A DNA stretch of 64,000 bases from Plumapathes pennacea (Eukaryota; Cnidaria; Anthozoa; Antipatharia; Myriopathidae), in contig OZ038462.1 in assembly GCA_964036295.1 (NCBI GenBank), forward strand, positions 19,734,863-19,798,862. Reading direction: 5' to 3'. Position numbers and translations under genes: made by a program. Shown here one piece after another: positions 10,581 to 22,400 of the stretch; positions within the stretch are counted from its first letter, which is position 1; every line of letters begins with the position of its first letter. Under the pieces are notes generated by a model that saw only the letters and a program-made list of their open reading frames with translations, made no database searches and was not told where the DNA came from.

Positions 10581-11872
10581 CACTTAATGCAGGAACAGAG
10601 AGAAGGATACCCAGACACTGAAAGCATTTCACAGATCAAAACTCGGATCAGCACAAAGAAGTACTTGCGTTACCTTAACTCCGAGAGCTTCGCGAGGCGA
10701 AACTGAACTACTGGAGAAATATGGGCTCCCCGAGATAAAGGTGCTTGAGGATACAGTAACCATTGCTAGGAATATGCCTAATCAGTTGCCATTGACGGTT
10801 TTAAAAACATAGAGTCGATGGCATAGTGTCTACAGCTTCTTCGAAGCAGTACAGATACAAAAAGAAACACTCTGAAGAAAACGCCGACCACAAGGCGTAA
10901 AGTATTCATAGTGTAACAGTGACGTCATTACCAACTCACTGCAGAACAGGTTACAAAACGACCATGGCCCAGTTGTTCAAAGAGTGGATAGCGCTATCCA
11001 GCGGAGAAATTCTTATCCAGTTGATACTATAAGGCTAAATTTTAACAATTATCCACTATTCACACTTTGAACAACTGGCCCTAAGATCAAAGTAAGTTCT
11101 CGCGTGACTGTGACATCAATTTTTGTGTCTACTGCTTTGAAGAAGGTGTAGAGACTATGCCATCGACTCTGTAATGTAAGTAACGTAATGTAAGAATCGA
11201 TAAATGGTCGCTCGTGACTATCCGGGACCAATGAGAAGCATCAATGGTTAGTTTGTGAAGTCGGGACGATTTCCGACCGTATATCAACTGTACTGATTGG
11301 CCGGAATTTTAGCCGACTGAAACAACGAAGGCTGACTACAAAACCTATGCTGTAGCTTTGCGAAGTTCTTGTGCGTTAAATCGCAGTTTTTGAAAATATG
11401 TATGCCAAAAACGCTCGAATGGAAGGTTCTGGCCAGTACTATGCATCGCCCGATTTTCCTGACGAACTGTGTACAGTATGACAACACGTTGCAACGGTAC
11501 GTAAATTGATCAGCGTACAGTAAAATGCGAAGCATCTATGAATCTTCCATTGGTCATTCGCGTACGAGTTGAAATAAATAATACTTTACTTGAGCCTAGT
11601 TGTGCTTGTCGTTACTGATTCGATTTGGTCGTGACGGCTGTGAAGTGAAATGTTTTTAAAACCGTCAATGGCAACTGAATAGGCATATTCCTAGCAATGG
11701 TTATTGCATCCCCAAGCACCTGGGAACCTACATTTCTCCAGTAGTTCAGTTTCGCCTCGCGACGCTCTCGGAGTTAAGGTAACGCAAGTGCTTCTTTGTG
11801 CTGATCCGAGTTTTGATCTGTGAAATGCTTTCAGTGACTGGGAATCCTTCTCTCTGTTCCTGCATTAAGTGT
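10578..11872. mobile_element. TIR/foldback element, ~1.3 kb
   Basis: Inverted arms of about 230 nt: 10578-10812 (cacttaatgcaggaacagag) and 11650-11872 (ctctgttcctgcattaagtg). The interior includes a second inverted pair (ccagttgttcaaagag at about 10970 and ctttgaacaactggcc at about 11068). There is no coding region; it is non-autonomous. Confidence 0.75.
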
Positions 11873-11992
11873 GTGCGTTTTCCCAATTCTTAAATTCTCC
11901 CAGTTTCCCAGAAAAGAATCGTTTCTTATAGCACAGTTTCAGAGTAAACACAGATGCGACGCGAAATTTTGGCAGCGGGCCAGCTGGCTCAA

Positions 11993-12938
11993 GGGGTGTT
12001 ACTAAAACGCGAAACAGCGAAACAACGAAACAGCGAAACAACGAAACAACGAAACAATGAAACAACGAAACAGCTAATTATTAACTAAAATTAACGGTAA
12101 TAACTAATACCGAGATTATTACGGGGAACAACGAATTCTTAACTAAAATTTACTGCAATAACTATAAATACCTATATATGAAGGATGATTATTGAACCTA
12201 TTGGTCAAATAAACAAGCCCGTTGTCATCTGTCTTTGAGTTCTGGTATTTCCGGTATTTCCGGAGTGTTGTATCAAAGTGCATCAAAGAACAGAATACTC
12301 TAATGATAAAATGGCTCCAGAGAAACTCAATCCAGCCCCAGGTATTGTTGTATGAGTCAAATCCATCTGGGATCTTGTCGTGAAACTAAGGGATTTGAAC
12401 GTTCTTGGCCACGGCGTACGGAAACCCCTAGCCCACGGAACCGCAACCGTTGGTGATAATTAAACTCTGTTTTTCAGATATCACTGTGGGGCGTGATGGT
12501 ATGATCCCACTTGGAAATGACTCAATTAAATATAGTCACTTCATTCTAGTGTTCGTCAAAAGTTTAAGCTATTTTACCATTAGAGTATTCAGTGTGTGTG
12601 ATTGGAAATCTGTTCTTTGATACTGTTACTTTAAAAAAAAAATAGCGCGTTACAACACTCCAGAAATACCGGAAATACCGGTGCTCAAAGACAGATTGAT
12701 GCCAACTTGACGCAACATGACAACGGGCTTGTTTATTTGAGAAATAGGTCAATAATCATCCTTCGTATATAGGTATTAGCTATTGCAGTAAATTTTAGTT
12801 TTTTCCCTGTAATAATCTCGGTATTAGTTATTACCGTTAATTTTAGTTAATAATTAGCTGTTTCTCTGTTTCGCTGTTTCGTTGTTTCGTTGTTTCGCTG
12901 TTTCGTTGTTTCGCTGTTTCGCGTTTTAGTAACACCCC
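11993..12938. mobile_element. hAT-like MITE with 8-bp target duplication
   Basis: Termini are GGGGTGTTACTAAAACGCG and its inverse. Arms run about 290 nt, and weaker inverted homology continues inward. Both flanks read TGGCTCAA (11985-11992 and 12939-12946), a perfect 8-bp duplication as made by hAT transposases. Subterminal gaaacaacgaaacagcg repeats could be transposase-binding sites (inference). No ORF is present. Confidence 0.88.
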
Positions 12939-12946
12939 TGGCTCAA

Positions 12947-14755
12947 GTGGAAGTTTACGCTTCAACTTGAGCTTGCGTTACTTGCTTGCCCACATATTAT
13001 TAGCATTAGCCATAGCTTGCCATCGACACATCGGCATTTTACAATATCTTGTTTACACCTCAATAGCCTTATCTCTGCAGCACATGTTGGAATGCTTTTA
13101 GAACCTGGTACACTCCGTATCCGTTACGCATTAGTCCTTTTAGGTGAGCTTGTGTGGCAATAACACGCAGCTATATCTGTAGTGCAGTTATTTTTCCGTC
13201 CCACCCATAGCCCATTAAACTGATGACTTGCCTCGGGTGCTCACCTGCCAGTGCTACACCACTTGCTGGTGAATGTGGGTCTGCGACCCCTTCATGCCTA
13301 GGGTTTGCATACCCTTTCCATGCTGCTCATCCCGCGCGCCTATTGTTACGAGCACTTCACTAGCTGGCTCATCCCCCGCGCCTAGTGTGGTACGAGCACC
13401 TCACTAGCTGGCTCATCCCTGCGCCTCTGGCTTCTGAGCTCCCAGGTATCAGTCACCCATTTAACCGTAATTTGTCTGAGTGTCATTATTTCACTGTCCA
13501 CTTCTTTCGCATGCGAAATGGGTGTTAACTAACGGAAATACGTCAAAAATCATATTGTGGTGCAAGAGGGATGCCTGTGGCAAATGCAATTTCTTCATGC
13601 AAAAAATAGAAGAAATGCAGTAGACACATGCACCTCACAGGTGCCTATTTTATTTATTGCCAACGAGCAAGCCGAGCGAAGACGGTCGGCTTGCGAGGCG
13701 GCCAGCATAATGCCATGCAAAATATTACAGCAGGTAGAAAAATTCTCGATCGAGCTGTTAAAAGTTTAATGTAAGGTGTAGATCCCCTGGAGACTTTGGT
13801 GCCGGAAATATTAGAGCAAACAAAGCCAATGAAAAGAGATGCTGATTTATGGTGTGACCGTTCTTAGCCAATCAGGAGGGAGTATTTTGCTCGAAGTTAA
13901 CACATGCACTCACTAGCATCTGTCATCGAGTTCTTTTTCTCTCGTTGGCACTTAGCGAAAGCTACAGCTAATATACTGTTTTAACCATAAGCTGCAATAT
14001 GACCCGATTATCGGGTGTCCCCGAGCCTGAAAAATTATACTTAAAACAAACGACTGCTGGGACTGCCGGGACTTTGCTGTGCAGCATTTGGTTGTGATTC
14101 AGAATCATCAGTTTCCGCGTCTGGACAGCACTTTTTGCACGTGGCTAGCAGTCTCTGCTCAGTTACTGAAATTTTGTTCTTCCGCCGGTTCCCTATTACT
14201 TTCCACGTCGCTGATAATAATAACTTCCACACCCTTCACTCCAGTGTTAGGTCTTTTCGTTGTCTTACTTTCGTCGTACTTTTTCGGAGTAAAATCTTTC
14301 TGTTTTTTTTTTTATCCGGACTTCCATGGCAAAAGGACCAGAAATGCATTTTTTTTTTAAATCTCAGCGGCCTTATCTCTGCGATCAGCCAATCATATGT
14401 AGGCTCCCACGCCATGTGAATTTAGTGAGCAATTCCCACGACTTAATTAAAAGAGACTCAAATTTCTCTGATAAATCCAAATCTGTCCGGTAGGGTCACT
14501 ACTGCTATTATTTACAAGAATATTTACTGCACTTAATGTTTGCTTTTCTTTATTCATGTGCCGAAAAAGTGTTTGAATTAAATACAGCATGCTGTGTCAC
14601 CTTGTCTACAGCCGACCTTGACACGTGATTCGTCACTCACATATATGCAAATATATGCAAATAGCTTCTATGTCAGCGCCTCGGACAAACCGCCGTTCGG
14701 CCCTTCTCATTAGGTCAATAAAATGTTCCTCCTCTAGGTGGCAAAAATTACTGAG
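12947..14755. other. Intergenic, ~1.8 kb without recognisable gene
   Basis: Contains a ~43-bp tandem repeat (13326-13430), a short hairpin near 13665-13700 (agccgagcgaag/cggcttgcg) and a T-rich tract (14302-14312). Open frames are short and lack domain features. Confidence 0.5.
13326..13430. repeat. Tandem repeat, ~43 bp x 2.4
   Basis: Units start ctcatccc and end cactagctgg. The GC content is higher than the surroundings. Confidence 0.8.
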
Positions 14756-14769
14756 GGGGGAGGGGCATG

Positions 14770-15110
14770 AAGTGTTATCTATATAAAAGCCGCCGTGGTA
14801 CAGGACCTGTGAGAAAGTTTGTCTTTTATTATCTACTTAACACAAAGAATGCACAGAGAGATTTCCAGTAAAGGGTTTCCGTGCTAATGTTATAACTTGG
14901 CGACAGAATGTCAGAAGCTAAATTGCCTCTCTAGGGTGGGGTCTAAATATGGCTTTATCGCACGTGGAGAATCAAGGCACTATTTAATGGCGGCTATGAA
15001 TGTTGCCGATTCTTTGGTTGTATGTGGAAATCTGCTCCCCATTCAGCCCCTGGCTGACATATCCGTAGTATCTGGCAAACAGGCGACACAGATTCACATT
15101 TAGAGCGACA
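14770..15110 (+). mobile_element. Possible LTR-retroelement remnant
   Basis: A TATA-like ctatataaaagc is followed after about 125 nt by aacttggcgacagaatg, which resembles the ttggcgac junction just after a 5' LTR. No matching LTR copy, gag or pol was found, so this is weak. Confidence 0.25.
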
Positions 15111-15384
15111 TTTCTGGACACATTTGAGAATAATACACTCCGCTCACGAAAGAAGGAACATAGGGCAAAGGTAAAGCTTATTCTGAGTTTTTTGCGTTCG
15201 CTGATATGTTTGTTGACACATGATTTGCGTACCTGTTTTAAAATGCCGGCTAGTGAAAATTTTTACACTTTATCATGAGCGCATGATATTACGTTTTAAA
15301 TTTAACATGGCAATAAAATGACGTCACAGTCACGTGGGGAGCTTATTTTGACCCGTGGTCATTCGTGGTTATTCGTGGTCACTC

Positions 15385-15602
15385 GTGTGTTTTTTTAATC
15401 ACTATCGTAACGCAATCGATTCTTTTTCTTAACGCAAAAGTATAACACACACCATATTTTTCTCCTTTCTTTGCGTGCAGCACTTCGAAGAAATGATTGC
15501 GTCAAAAATTCGGTGAAACAAAGGCTGCTCTTGTTGAGCAGTACCAAAGTAATAGCCCAATCAATGCCAGAGCGAGGGTATCTGCGACTCTCGTATTTCT
15601 AG
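15385..15602 (+). mobile_element. Helitron 3' end, copy 2
   Basis: Homologous to 1838-2042 (aacgcaaaagtataacacac, tgcgtgcagcacttcgaag). It ends tcgtatttCTAG before T15603, with a CAGA...TCTG hairpin upstream. The 5' end was not located. Confidence 0.75.
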
Positions 15603-15762
15603 TAATGAGTTATAGAAGCACGCAGGAATTTAAACAAATACGAGAGGAGTTTAGAGAAGCACTCGGCAATAAGGCAAACGAAACTCTGCAAGAAAGAACG
15701 ACAAAAAAAGTAACGATTTAACGAAAGCTGACGTCATATTGACGTGCGCGAGTTGTACTGAG

Positions 15763-15990
15763 CTTTAGTAAAAATCAACTAGTGGTCAAATGCTAATCCT
15801 GCAATCTGATTGGCTACGCTACTCGCTGTTCATCAGCAGATAGACGTCGAGTAGCGAAAACCCGGTTTTCACTTGGCCGCCGCTTAACGTTTTTGCGAAG
15901 TTTCTGAAAAGGATTCAAAGACGAATGCAATTACGGAAAAACCTAATTGTGGTACGAAATATAAAGCGACGATTTTCAACTGTAAGAAGA
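15763..15990. repeat. Dispersed repeat, partner at 25862-26075
   Basis: Shared: tcaactagtggtc, ctaatcctgcaatctgattgg, tagacgtcgagta, cttggccgccgctt. The partner sits in the gene 2 intron and is absent from the gene 1 intron. Confidence 0.7.
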
Positions 15991-16063
15991 TAAGAAAGAA
16001 AGTGGGAATTTGAATTTCCATGCACAATTTACCGGCGCGTTCAAAACAGCCAAACTGAATTTC

Positions 16064-16364
16064 TCACAAGTTGTGGTTTTCATAATTGTTTGCAAACCAA
16101 TTGCAGTTTACAGTGTAACAGTCCAAGGGCAAACTAAACAGCTGTCTGAAGGTTCTATAAGCTTCACAGCAGCATGATGGCAAGAGTTTTAGAAGTTTCC
16201 GTTTGAAAGGGATTCTTGTCGGATGTTTTACAATTTGATTTGTTTATCTTTTGTTATTTCACCTTTTCTAACACCAGCAACTACTTGTGCCACGTCTTTA
16301 ACTGCAGTACAGATTTGTTCATGGTTCTAATAATTTGCCCGGTGATTTGATTTCGCCCCAAACA
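16064..16364. repeat. Dispersed repeat interrupted by a LINE (left part)
   Basis: Matches 3820-4115 (gtccaagggcaaactaaaca). The right part resumes after the LINE with aaagtttgctta. Confidence 0.7.
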
Positions 16365-17245
16365 TTTTTTATTTAAACTTATTTGGGCGTGCCCTGATAC
16401 TAACCTGTTCGTTAGCAACTCTAACATTCTTTCTAAATGTGCATATTACACCTCCAAAGAGTTTAACAACCTGCACAGCATATCTCCTGATTCTTTCTCC
16501 TTGTTCCATCTTAATATAAGGAGTTTAAAGAAACACTCACAGGACCTAGGTGAATATCTTCAGACTCTCAACACCCTAGGCATATCTGAAACATGGTTAA
16601 ATGATCATAATGAGGACATCTACAATCTTCCAGGATATAATAATTCATTTCCAATACCAGAGCTCATAAACGTGGTGGGGGTGTTGGTCTATACATAAAC
16701 TCTCAGTTTGATTATAAAACTAGACCTGACCTTGAATCTGAACATACAAACATATATGAATCTGTATTTGCTGAATTAACCCAGATAAATAGGACAAATA
16801 TTATCATTGGCTGTGTTTACAAACCACCAGATGTGACTATATAGAATACTTCAACGAGAGCATTAATTGTGTTATTAATTGTGTATTAATTGTCTTATGG
16901 GTGACTTTAACATCAATTCTCAATACTGATACTCACAAACCTACAAAAGACTTTCTAAATCAATTAAATACTAATAGTTTCTATCCCCTTATATCTAAAC
17001 CTAGTAGAATAACTGAGCACACTGCTACTCTCATCGATAATATTTTCACAAATAACTTAGACTAAGACATAATGAGTGGTTTATTTATATATCTGACCAT
17101 CTTCCCATATTCCAGATAACTAACCTTAAACTAACTAATAATTTGCACCACCAACCAATGCACTCACCAAATTTATCCTCACCCAATATTGAAATCTTTC
17201 GCCAAAAACTACTAAACACAGATTGGCGTTCCATTATACATTTTA
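16365..17245 (+). pseudogene. Degenerate non-LTR retrotransposon, endonuclease region
   Basis: The first frame (to 16698) reads ...SFSLFHLNIRSLKKH and LGISETWLND. Later, in other frames, come MGDFNIN (about 16896) and ISDHLPIF (about 17091). These match the N-terminal block, GDFN and SDH-x-P motifs of APE-type endonucleases in CR1/L2-like LINE ORF2. Multiple stops and frameshifts break the frame, and no reverse transcriptase remains. It splits a dispersed repeat between caaaaca and aaagtttgctt, so it is a nested, 3'-incomplete insertion. Confidence 0.85.
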
Positions 17246-17400
17246 AAGTTTGCTTAGAGCGATGAATGAAATGTGACGCCTTGTCAGTTTTGGTGCCGTG
17301 CATAAAGTTGCCACGGCGATAAATATATTAATAAAACACGCAAAAGAGGCAGATTTGCAAATTTTTTGTGTTTATATGAATGAAAAGTGTGGAGAATAAT
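17230..17400. repeat. Dispersed repeat, right part after the LINE
   Basis: gtcagttttggtgccgtgca to tgtgtttatatgaatg matches 6220-6340. Confidence 0.65.
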
Positions 17401-17802
17401 TATGTTAATTTCAACAAGCTTTTGATTTAGACGTGTGAGACAATTTGGTTTTCTTTAAATTACAATTGTTGTCATTGGCAACGGACTTCTATCAGTCTTT
17501 ACATGAAGAAGTTGCAAACTGACTGACTGACGAACATTAAAACGGGAGGTAGCGTCGCAGGGCTCAGGAAATATATGAGGACTATAATGTCCGCCCCATT
17601 ATCAGCAGGTTAGAAAAAAAAGACACCAAGTCAGTAGTTTAGTATTTGAATGCAACTTTTAATATCTTTTTTCCCCTTATTGCCATCACCATATATAGCA
17701 TCGCGTGGAACACCATCTTTGATTGTAATGAAGTGCCCTGGAATCGCTGCAAGAAAAAGATGGTTAATTAGATTTGTGGCTGTGGCGTTTTATAGCGGTT
17801 AA

Positions 17803-18259
17803 AGTGCACATAAACCCAAAAATGATATCTTCACAATCGATTCTACATAAAGTAAATAGTTGACTATTAGATTATTTCTGTGTTTCAACATTGCGCCTAT
17901 AAGTTATAGAGGTTTATATTTCGAATATGGTAATGACGTGAAGTCAAAGGAGTAATTCAATGTTATTTCTTTCTCTTCGTGATTGGAACTGTTTCCAGAT
18001 TCATACAAAGTATTTGGTAAAATCAGTTACACAGAATTCAAATATAAAATGGACGTTGATAAAATGTCAATTATCTCTGCCAACAAGATTTATTATAATA
18101 AATTGTTCCTTCTTTGACGTCACGTCATTACCATATTCAAAATATAAACCTTTATAACTCAAAGGCGCAGCCTTAAAACGCAGACTTATTCTTATAGTCA
18201 ACATATTTCCGTCATGTAGATTCGATTGTAAAGATATCATTTTTGGGCTTATGTGCACT
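17803..18259. mobile_element. MITE flanked by TTAA
   Basis: Termini AGTGCACATAA...TTATGTGCACT with TTAA on both sides (17799-17802, 18260-18263). Arms of about 165 nt show strong inverted similarity (tgatatcttcacaatcgatt against its inverse). TTAA flanks suggest a piggyBac-type target, but the ends do not start CCC, so the class is uncertain. Confidence 0.75.
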
Positions 18260-18263
18260 TTAA

Positions 18264-19187
18264 GGCAAATGTACTGATTGTTCTAGCACTACCTGAGATG
18301 ATGCTACAAACGGTCGCCTCGTTTAACTGGAAACATTGTGATTACAATTGTTAAAATATAGTTACATATACACGCCTGAACGCACAAAACTTTATTATAA
18401 GGTAGATATTACGCACGATCTGATTGGTGAACGCCTTGTGCCTTATCATGATTTAAACACGAGGGCGCAGTATAAAAGGGCCCTTCCCAGGGAAGCGCAG
18501 AGCCACTTGTCAATCAACAGCGACCGAGAAAACAGCTCCTAATTAGTAAAAATCCAAAAATGTCAACATTTTGTTTTTCCTTGTACTTGAATACCACGCA
18601 AAACAAGATAATGTTGCCTTGCCAATTTTCCATCACATAAACATTCATTTTGAGTGCAATTTGAGTAAAATCCAAGAATAATCTTCAAAGTAAGAAATTA
18701 AATATGCTTGGTGGACAGCCATGCGTCGCATTGCACCGCAAAATTCAAAATGTATTTTGGCAGCCAAGAGCAAAATTTCGTTTCAAATCCTTCCGTCCAG
18801 GACTCCACATTAAAGTTTCCCGCATGTGTTTAATTTTAGGTATACTTTTAGTTGCTAAGCTGCAGAGAAATTTCATGGACAGAGCTACTTCTGAACGCTG
18901 TGGACGCACGTGCGATTCAACAAACATTATGCAAATTTGATGTCGAAAGAGGCGGGGCCAACGGTCTTTTATAGCGCACCTTCGTGTTTAACGCAGCACA
19001 CGCGCGTCAGCCTGAAATGGGCTTGAATGAATACATGAATGAATGAATGAACACATTTATTCAGCGTGCTACGTTGAGTACTTGTAGAAGAACTTCTACG
19101 CCGTGAAGCTCCCTCACATTTCTCTCGTGTTCGTTCAATTTCCCGCGCGCTTCTATGACCCGTGCACGATAGCACGCTCACCCTTCA
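18264..19187. other. 3' flank of gene 2, no gene recognised
   Basis: Contains a TATA-like motif (gtataaaaggg, about 18470, plus strand) followed by a GC-richer stretch that could be a core promoter, but no coding exon follows. (GAAT)n lies at about 19030-19052. Confidence 0.35.
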
Positions 19188-19193
19188 TTTATT
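19188..19193 (-). terminator. Poly(A) signal AATAAA of gene 2
   Basis: AATAAA on the minus strand, about 70 nt after the stop codon. The same surrounding sequence (tttctttatcaatatt) recurs at 24160-24176 beside the internal vWA exon. Confidence 0.65.
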
Positions 19194-19262
19194 TCTTTAT
19201 CAATATTAGGAGACCCATAAATCGAGCGAGTTTAAACTTATATTCTTCAAACTTGTTTACCA

Positions 19263-19430
19263 TTATTCCGGCGGACACGAAGCGTCCAAGATTTCTTGCA
19301 AATAATCATCCAAATCATCAGAGTCATCGACCGTTAAAACGTTATCTTCGTTTCCCAAAGCCATCTCCAATAGCTCGTCGTAATCGATGTCGTCTCCCAC
19401 TCCAATTGCAAATATTTCCACTTGCTTGTC
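19263..19430 (-). CDS. Gene 2 exon 6: vWA-2 C-terminal part and stop
   Basis: Acceptor tatatag, then DKQVEIFAIGVGDDIDYDEL and, at the end, the closing Cys in ASCPPE and TAA (19265-19263). 168 nt, phase 0. The acidic tract (DDSDDLDDY) is unlike the paired vWA-1 exon. Confidence 0.9.
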   Translation of the reverse strand, partial: DKQVEIFAIGVGDDIDYDELLEMALGNEDNVLTVDDSDDLDDYLQEILDASCPPE

Positions 19431-22400
19431 CTATATAGAAATAGGTTGTTTGAAACAGGACTGTTCAAATGGGGCGGTTTCCGCATTGGTTTTAGACCAA
19501 ACCCAAAATCAAGGTAATTCCAGTGTCAATCACAAATTGGCTGTATGACACTTTTAACCAGTCATAAGCCGAACTGATTTGCGATAATGTAATTTAAAGG
19601 AATATGAGAGTTCAATTCAAACTTTCAGGCCCTAATTATTATTTTTGGTAAACGAACAAACAGACGTGCATTGATTGTATTTTGATAAAAAAAAAAGTAT
19701 TCGCATAATTATGTATACTTTCAACTTCTAACTTTTAGAAGACTAAATACCTGTGCAAATGAGCGCAACATGTTGGCACAACATCGCCCAACATTGTTGG
19801 GTAAACGTTGTGCAATGTTGGTTGGGGGTGTTTAAACGATCACAACATGTTGGGCAATGTTGAGTGTACAGTGACAGTAATATTCATCCAAAAATCTTTG
19901 CAGAATCATACAGCGTTGTTGTCATTCGCCCAGTTATAGTGGCTAATGAATATGGACGACGAAAAACGCAAGAATGCATCGCATTGCTCAGCTCTTACCG
20001 TCTTTAAGCGCTCACGCTCGTGCAAACCATGCAAACGAACCAAACAAAAGAAATCTTGGCAGCTTTTGGGCAAAACTTTAACGGGCTTCAAACAATGTGC
20101 AACATGTAGCAACAATGCCCAACATGGTGAACAAACGAACGCAACGTTCAACAAAGTTGAGCGAAGTTGTGCCAACATGTTGCGTTCGTTTGTACAGGCC
20201 TTAAGAGTGTTAGTAAAATCATGCTCTTGTTCCTAATTGGTGTAGAGTGCTGCTAACTTGTTCGGATCAATTCGAAACGCAACCAAAGCAATATCACGAT
20301 TGCTTCCGCCATTCGTATAAAATACATTTTTAATTTCAACTTCTTACCTCCAGGTTTTGAAGAATGGGAGTAAGATCCCCTCCTCCATTCTTTCCATCGG
20401 TAATTACAATCATCACGTTGGGTTTGTCGGGTCTGTCCCCTTTGTCCGGTTCAAACACTTCAGTATCTGCTGCTTCAAGGGCCAAGTCTGTGCGTGTTCC
20501 TCTACTGCGTTCCACAGGGTCAAGGGCTGCTTTCACAGCCTCTGGACTTTGTTTGTTCAAATCGTTTAGATGAATCAACACTGTCGGGGTTTTGGCGAAC
20601 ACTATGAGGCCTATGTGAGTCCCCTCAGACGACACATTAAATGAGTAGGCCAGTTGGACAACAAATTCCTTGACGGTTGGCACTTCTTCTTCTGGGATGC
20701 TGTTGGACATATCTTGTACGATGCCAATGTCGATGGCCGCTTCACAAGGTACGGGACCTGGAGAAAGGATTTGATAATGTCATCTTGCCCTTGGATGAAT
20801 ATCCGGTTTTTGCTCCTAATTTCACCATGTGCACATGTTATAAAAGAATTAAATCATGCTTTTAGTTGTGCGTCTATCGAGTTATGGATGCACTTGGGAA
20901 GTTGGGAGAGCACTCTTGAAGCTAAAGTTGCTCTTCGCTACGCCTCGAGCAACTCTTACGCTTCTCTCGTGCTTCTCTCGTGCATCGTGCCGAGTGGTTA
21001 GGGCGCCGGACTTGAAATCCGGAGGTCCCGAGTTTAAGTCCCGCTCTGACCACTAGCTGAATTTGCAACACGGTAGCCCTGAGTTCAAATCCTCGGCCAC
21101 ACTATGTAAATAGCCAACTGGTTAGCCTCCGACCAGTTGGGATTCTTAACAAATTTGCGTTCAGTTTATGATATTTTGTTTCTGCATTTCAAGTCTCCCC
21201 AATTAGCACGGCAGTGCTAAATACTTGAGACTTAAATAAAGTGATTTATTTATTTTATTATTTATTTCTCCCAACTTCCTGCGTGCATCCATGACTTGAT
21301 AGACGCGCGCTAAGCATGAATCAATTCTTAAATGTTTCAGCTCAGCGTTGCAGCGGCCTTACAGGGTGAATTTTAACACACTTTTATTCACCAAGCTGAT
21401 ACAAAACTTTGAAATGAAATGTGACTTACATTCTGAACTAAAATTAAAGGATTCACACGCGCAGAATCGAGACACTCTTCCTTTAATCTCTCTCTTTCTC
21501 TCCAAAATAATAATCACGACAGACATGTGGTCGCGTATTGTACTGTACTGTGGTGTTAATAGTGATCTGCGGTGAAGTGAAGTACTGTATAGTGTGGTGT
21601 AGCTTAAATTGTTTAGTATACACTCACATGTTTCGTTATTGCATCCCTGTATTTCTACAGATGGGCCGAGTTCACTGCAGTTTTTCCCTCCATTTTGCGG
21701 TGGAGGGTTGGTGCAATTTCTCCCTCGTATTTGAATCCCTCCTCCGCAGGTCTTGGTGCACTCGCTCCAGGATCCCCACTCGGTATAGCCGCCATCAGTT
21801 TCTGGAAAATGTAACGCGGTAAGTTTAGTATTTTTAGTTTTATTGAGTGCGTATAAAAACAAGAAAAGCCCGTTACACTACATTGAAACGAAGACATGCA
21901 TGTTTAAGAAAACGGGAACGGCATGAACTTTTAAAGTGTGAGAATCTGGCTCTCTACTCGTAGCTCGTATAACCGAGTAGAACAGCAATCCAGTCCCTGG
22001 ATTTAAAGGAACCACGGGGAAGTTACCAAATTACCACTGAGGACGTAACCAAATCTCTGGCAGTGACCACCCTCAAGTGATTGGAAGGAATGATGAGATC
22101 ATACATGAACTGATAACGGCTGCCTAAGTCGCCTATACAAGCTGACGTCCGTTCTCGTCTCATCAGCACACTTACAACCTAAGAAGCGCCATGAGACAGT
22201 GTGATATCCTGTCTTATTACACGACTAGACAGCTGAGCGGGCCGAAACAGAAAATCCACCAATCAGATCGCTCATTTGCCGGTCTGATATTTTCTAAGTA
22301 TCAGACCTGCTGTATCAGACCGGGTATGATCACGTAAGACTACTCATATTTCTTCTGAGTTGGAAAAATAATCAATATGGCAGAACAAGCTCGGGTAAAT

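Noticed and set aside
12000..12070. CRISPR-like spaced repeats (gaaacaacgaaac)
   Set aside because: Units are contiguous, imperfect and mirrored at the other end of a MITE with 8-bp target duplication.
14770..15110. Intact LTR retrotransposon
   Set aside because: Only a TATA-like box and a ttggcgac junction-like site; no second LTR, protease, RT or integrase motif.
20336..21056. Several 60-115 codon plus-strand frames
   Set aside because: They are antisense shadows of gene 2 exon 5 or readings through the MITE and SINE.
20983..21060. Functional tRNA-Ser gene
   Set aside because: A and B boxes and a UGA arm are present, but there is a long SINE body with a second B box and an AT-rich tail, and the acceptor stem does not pair properly.
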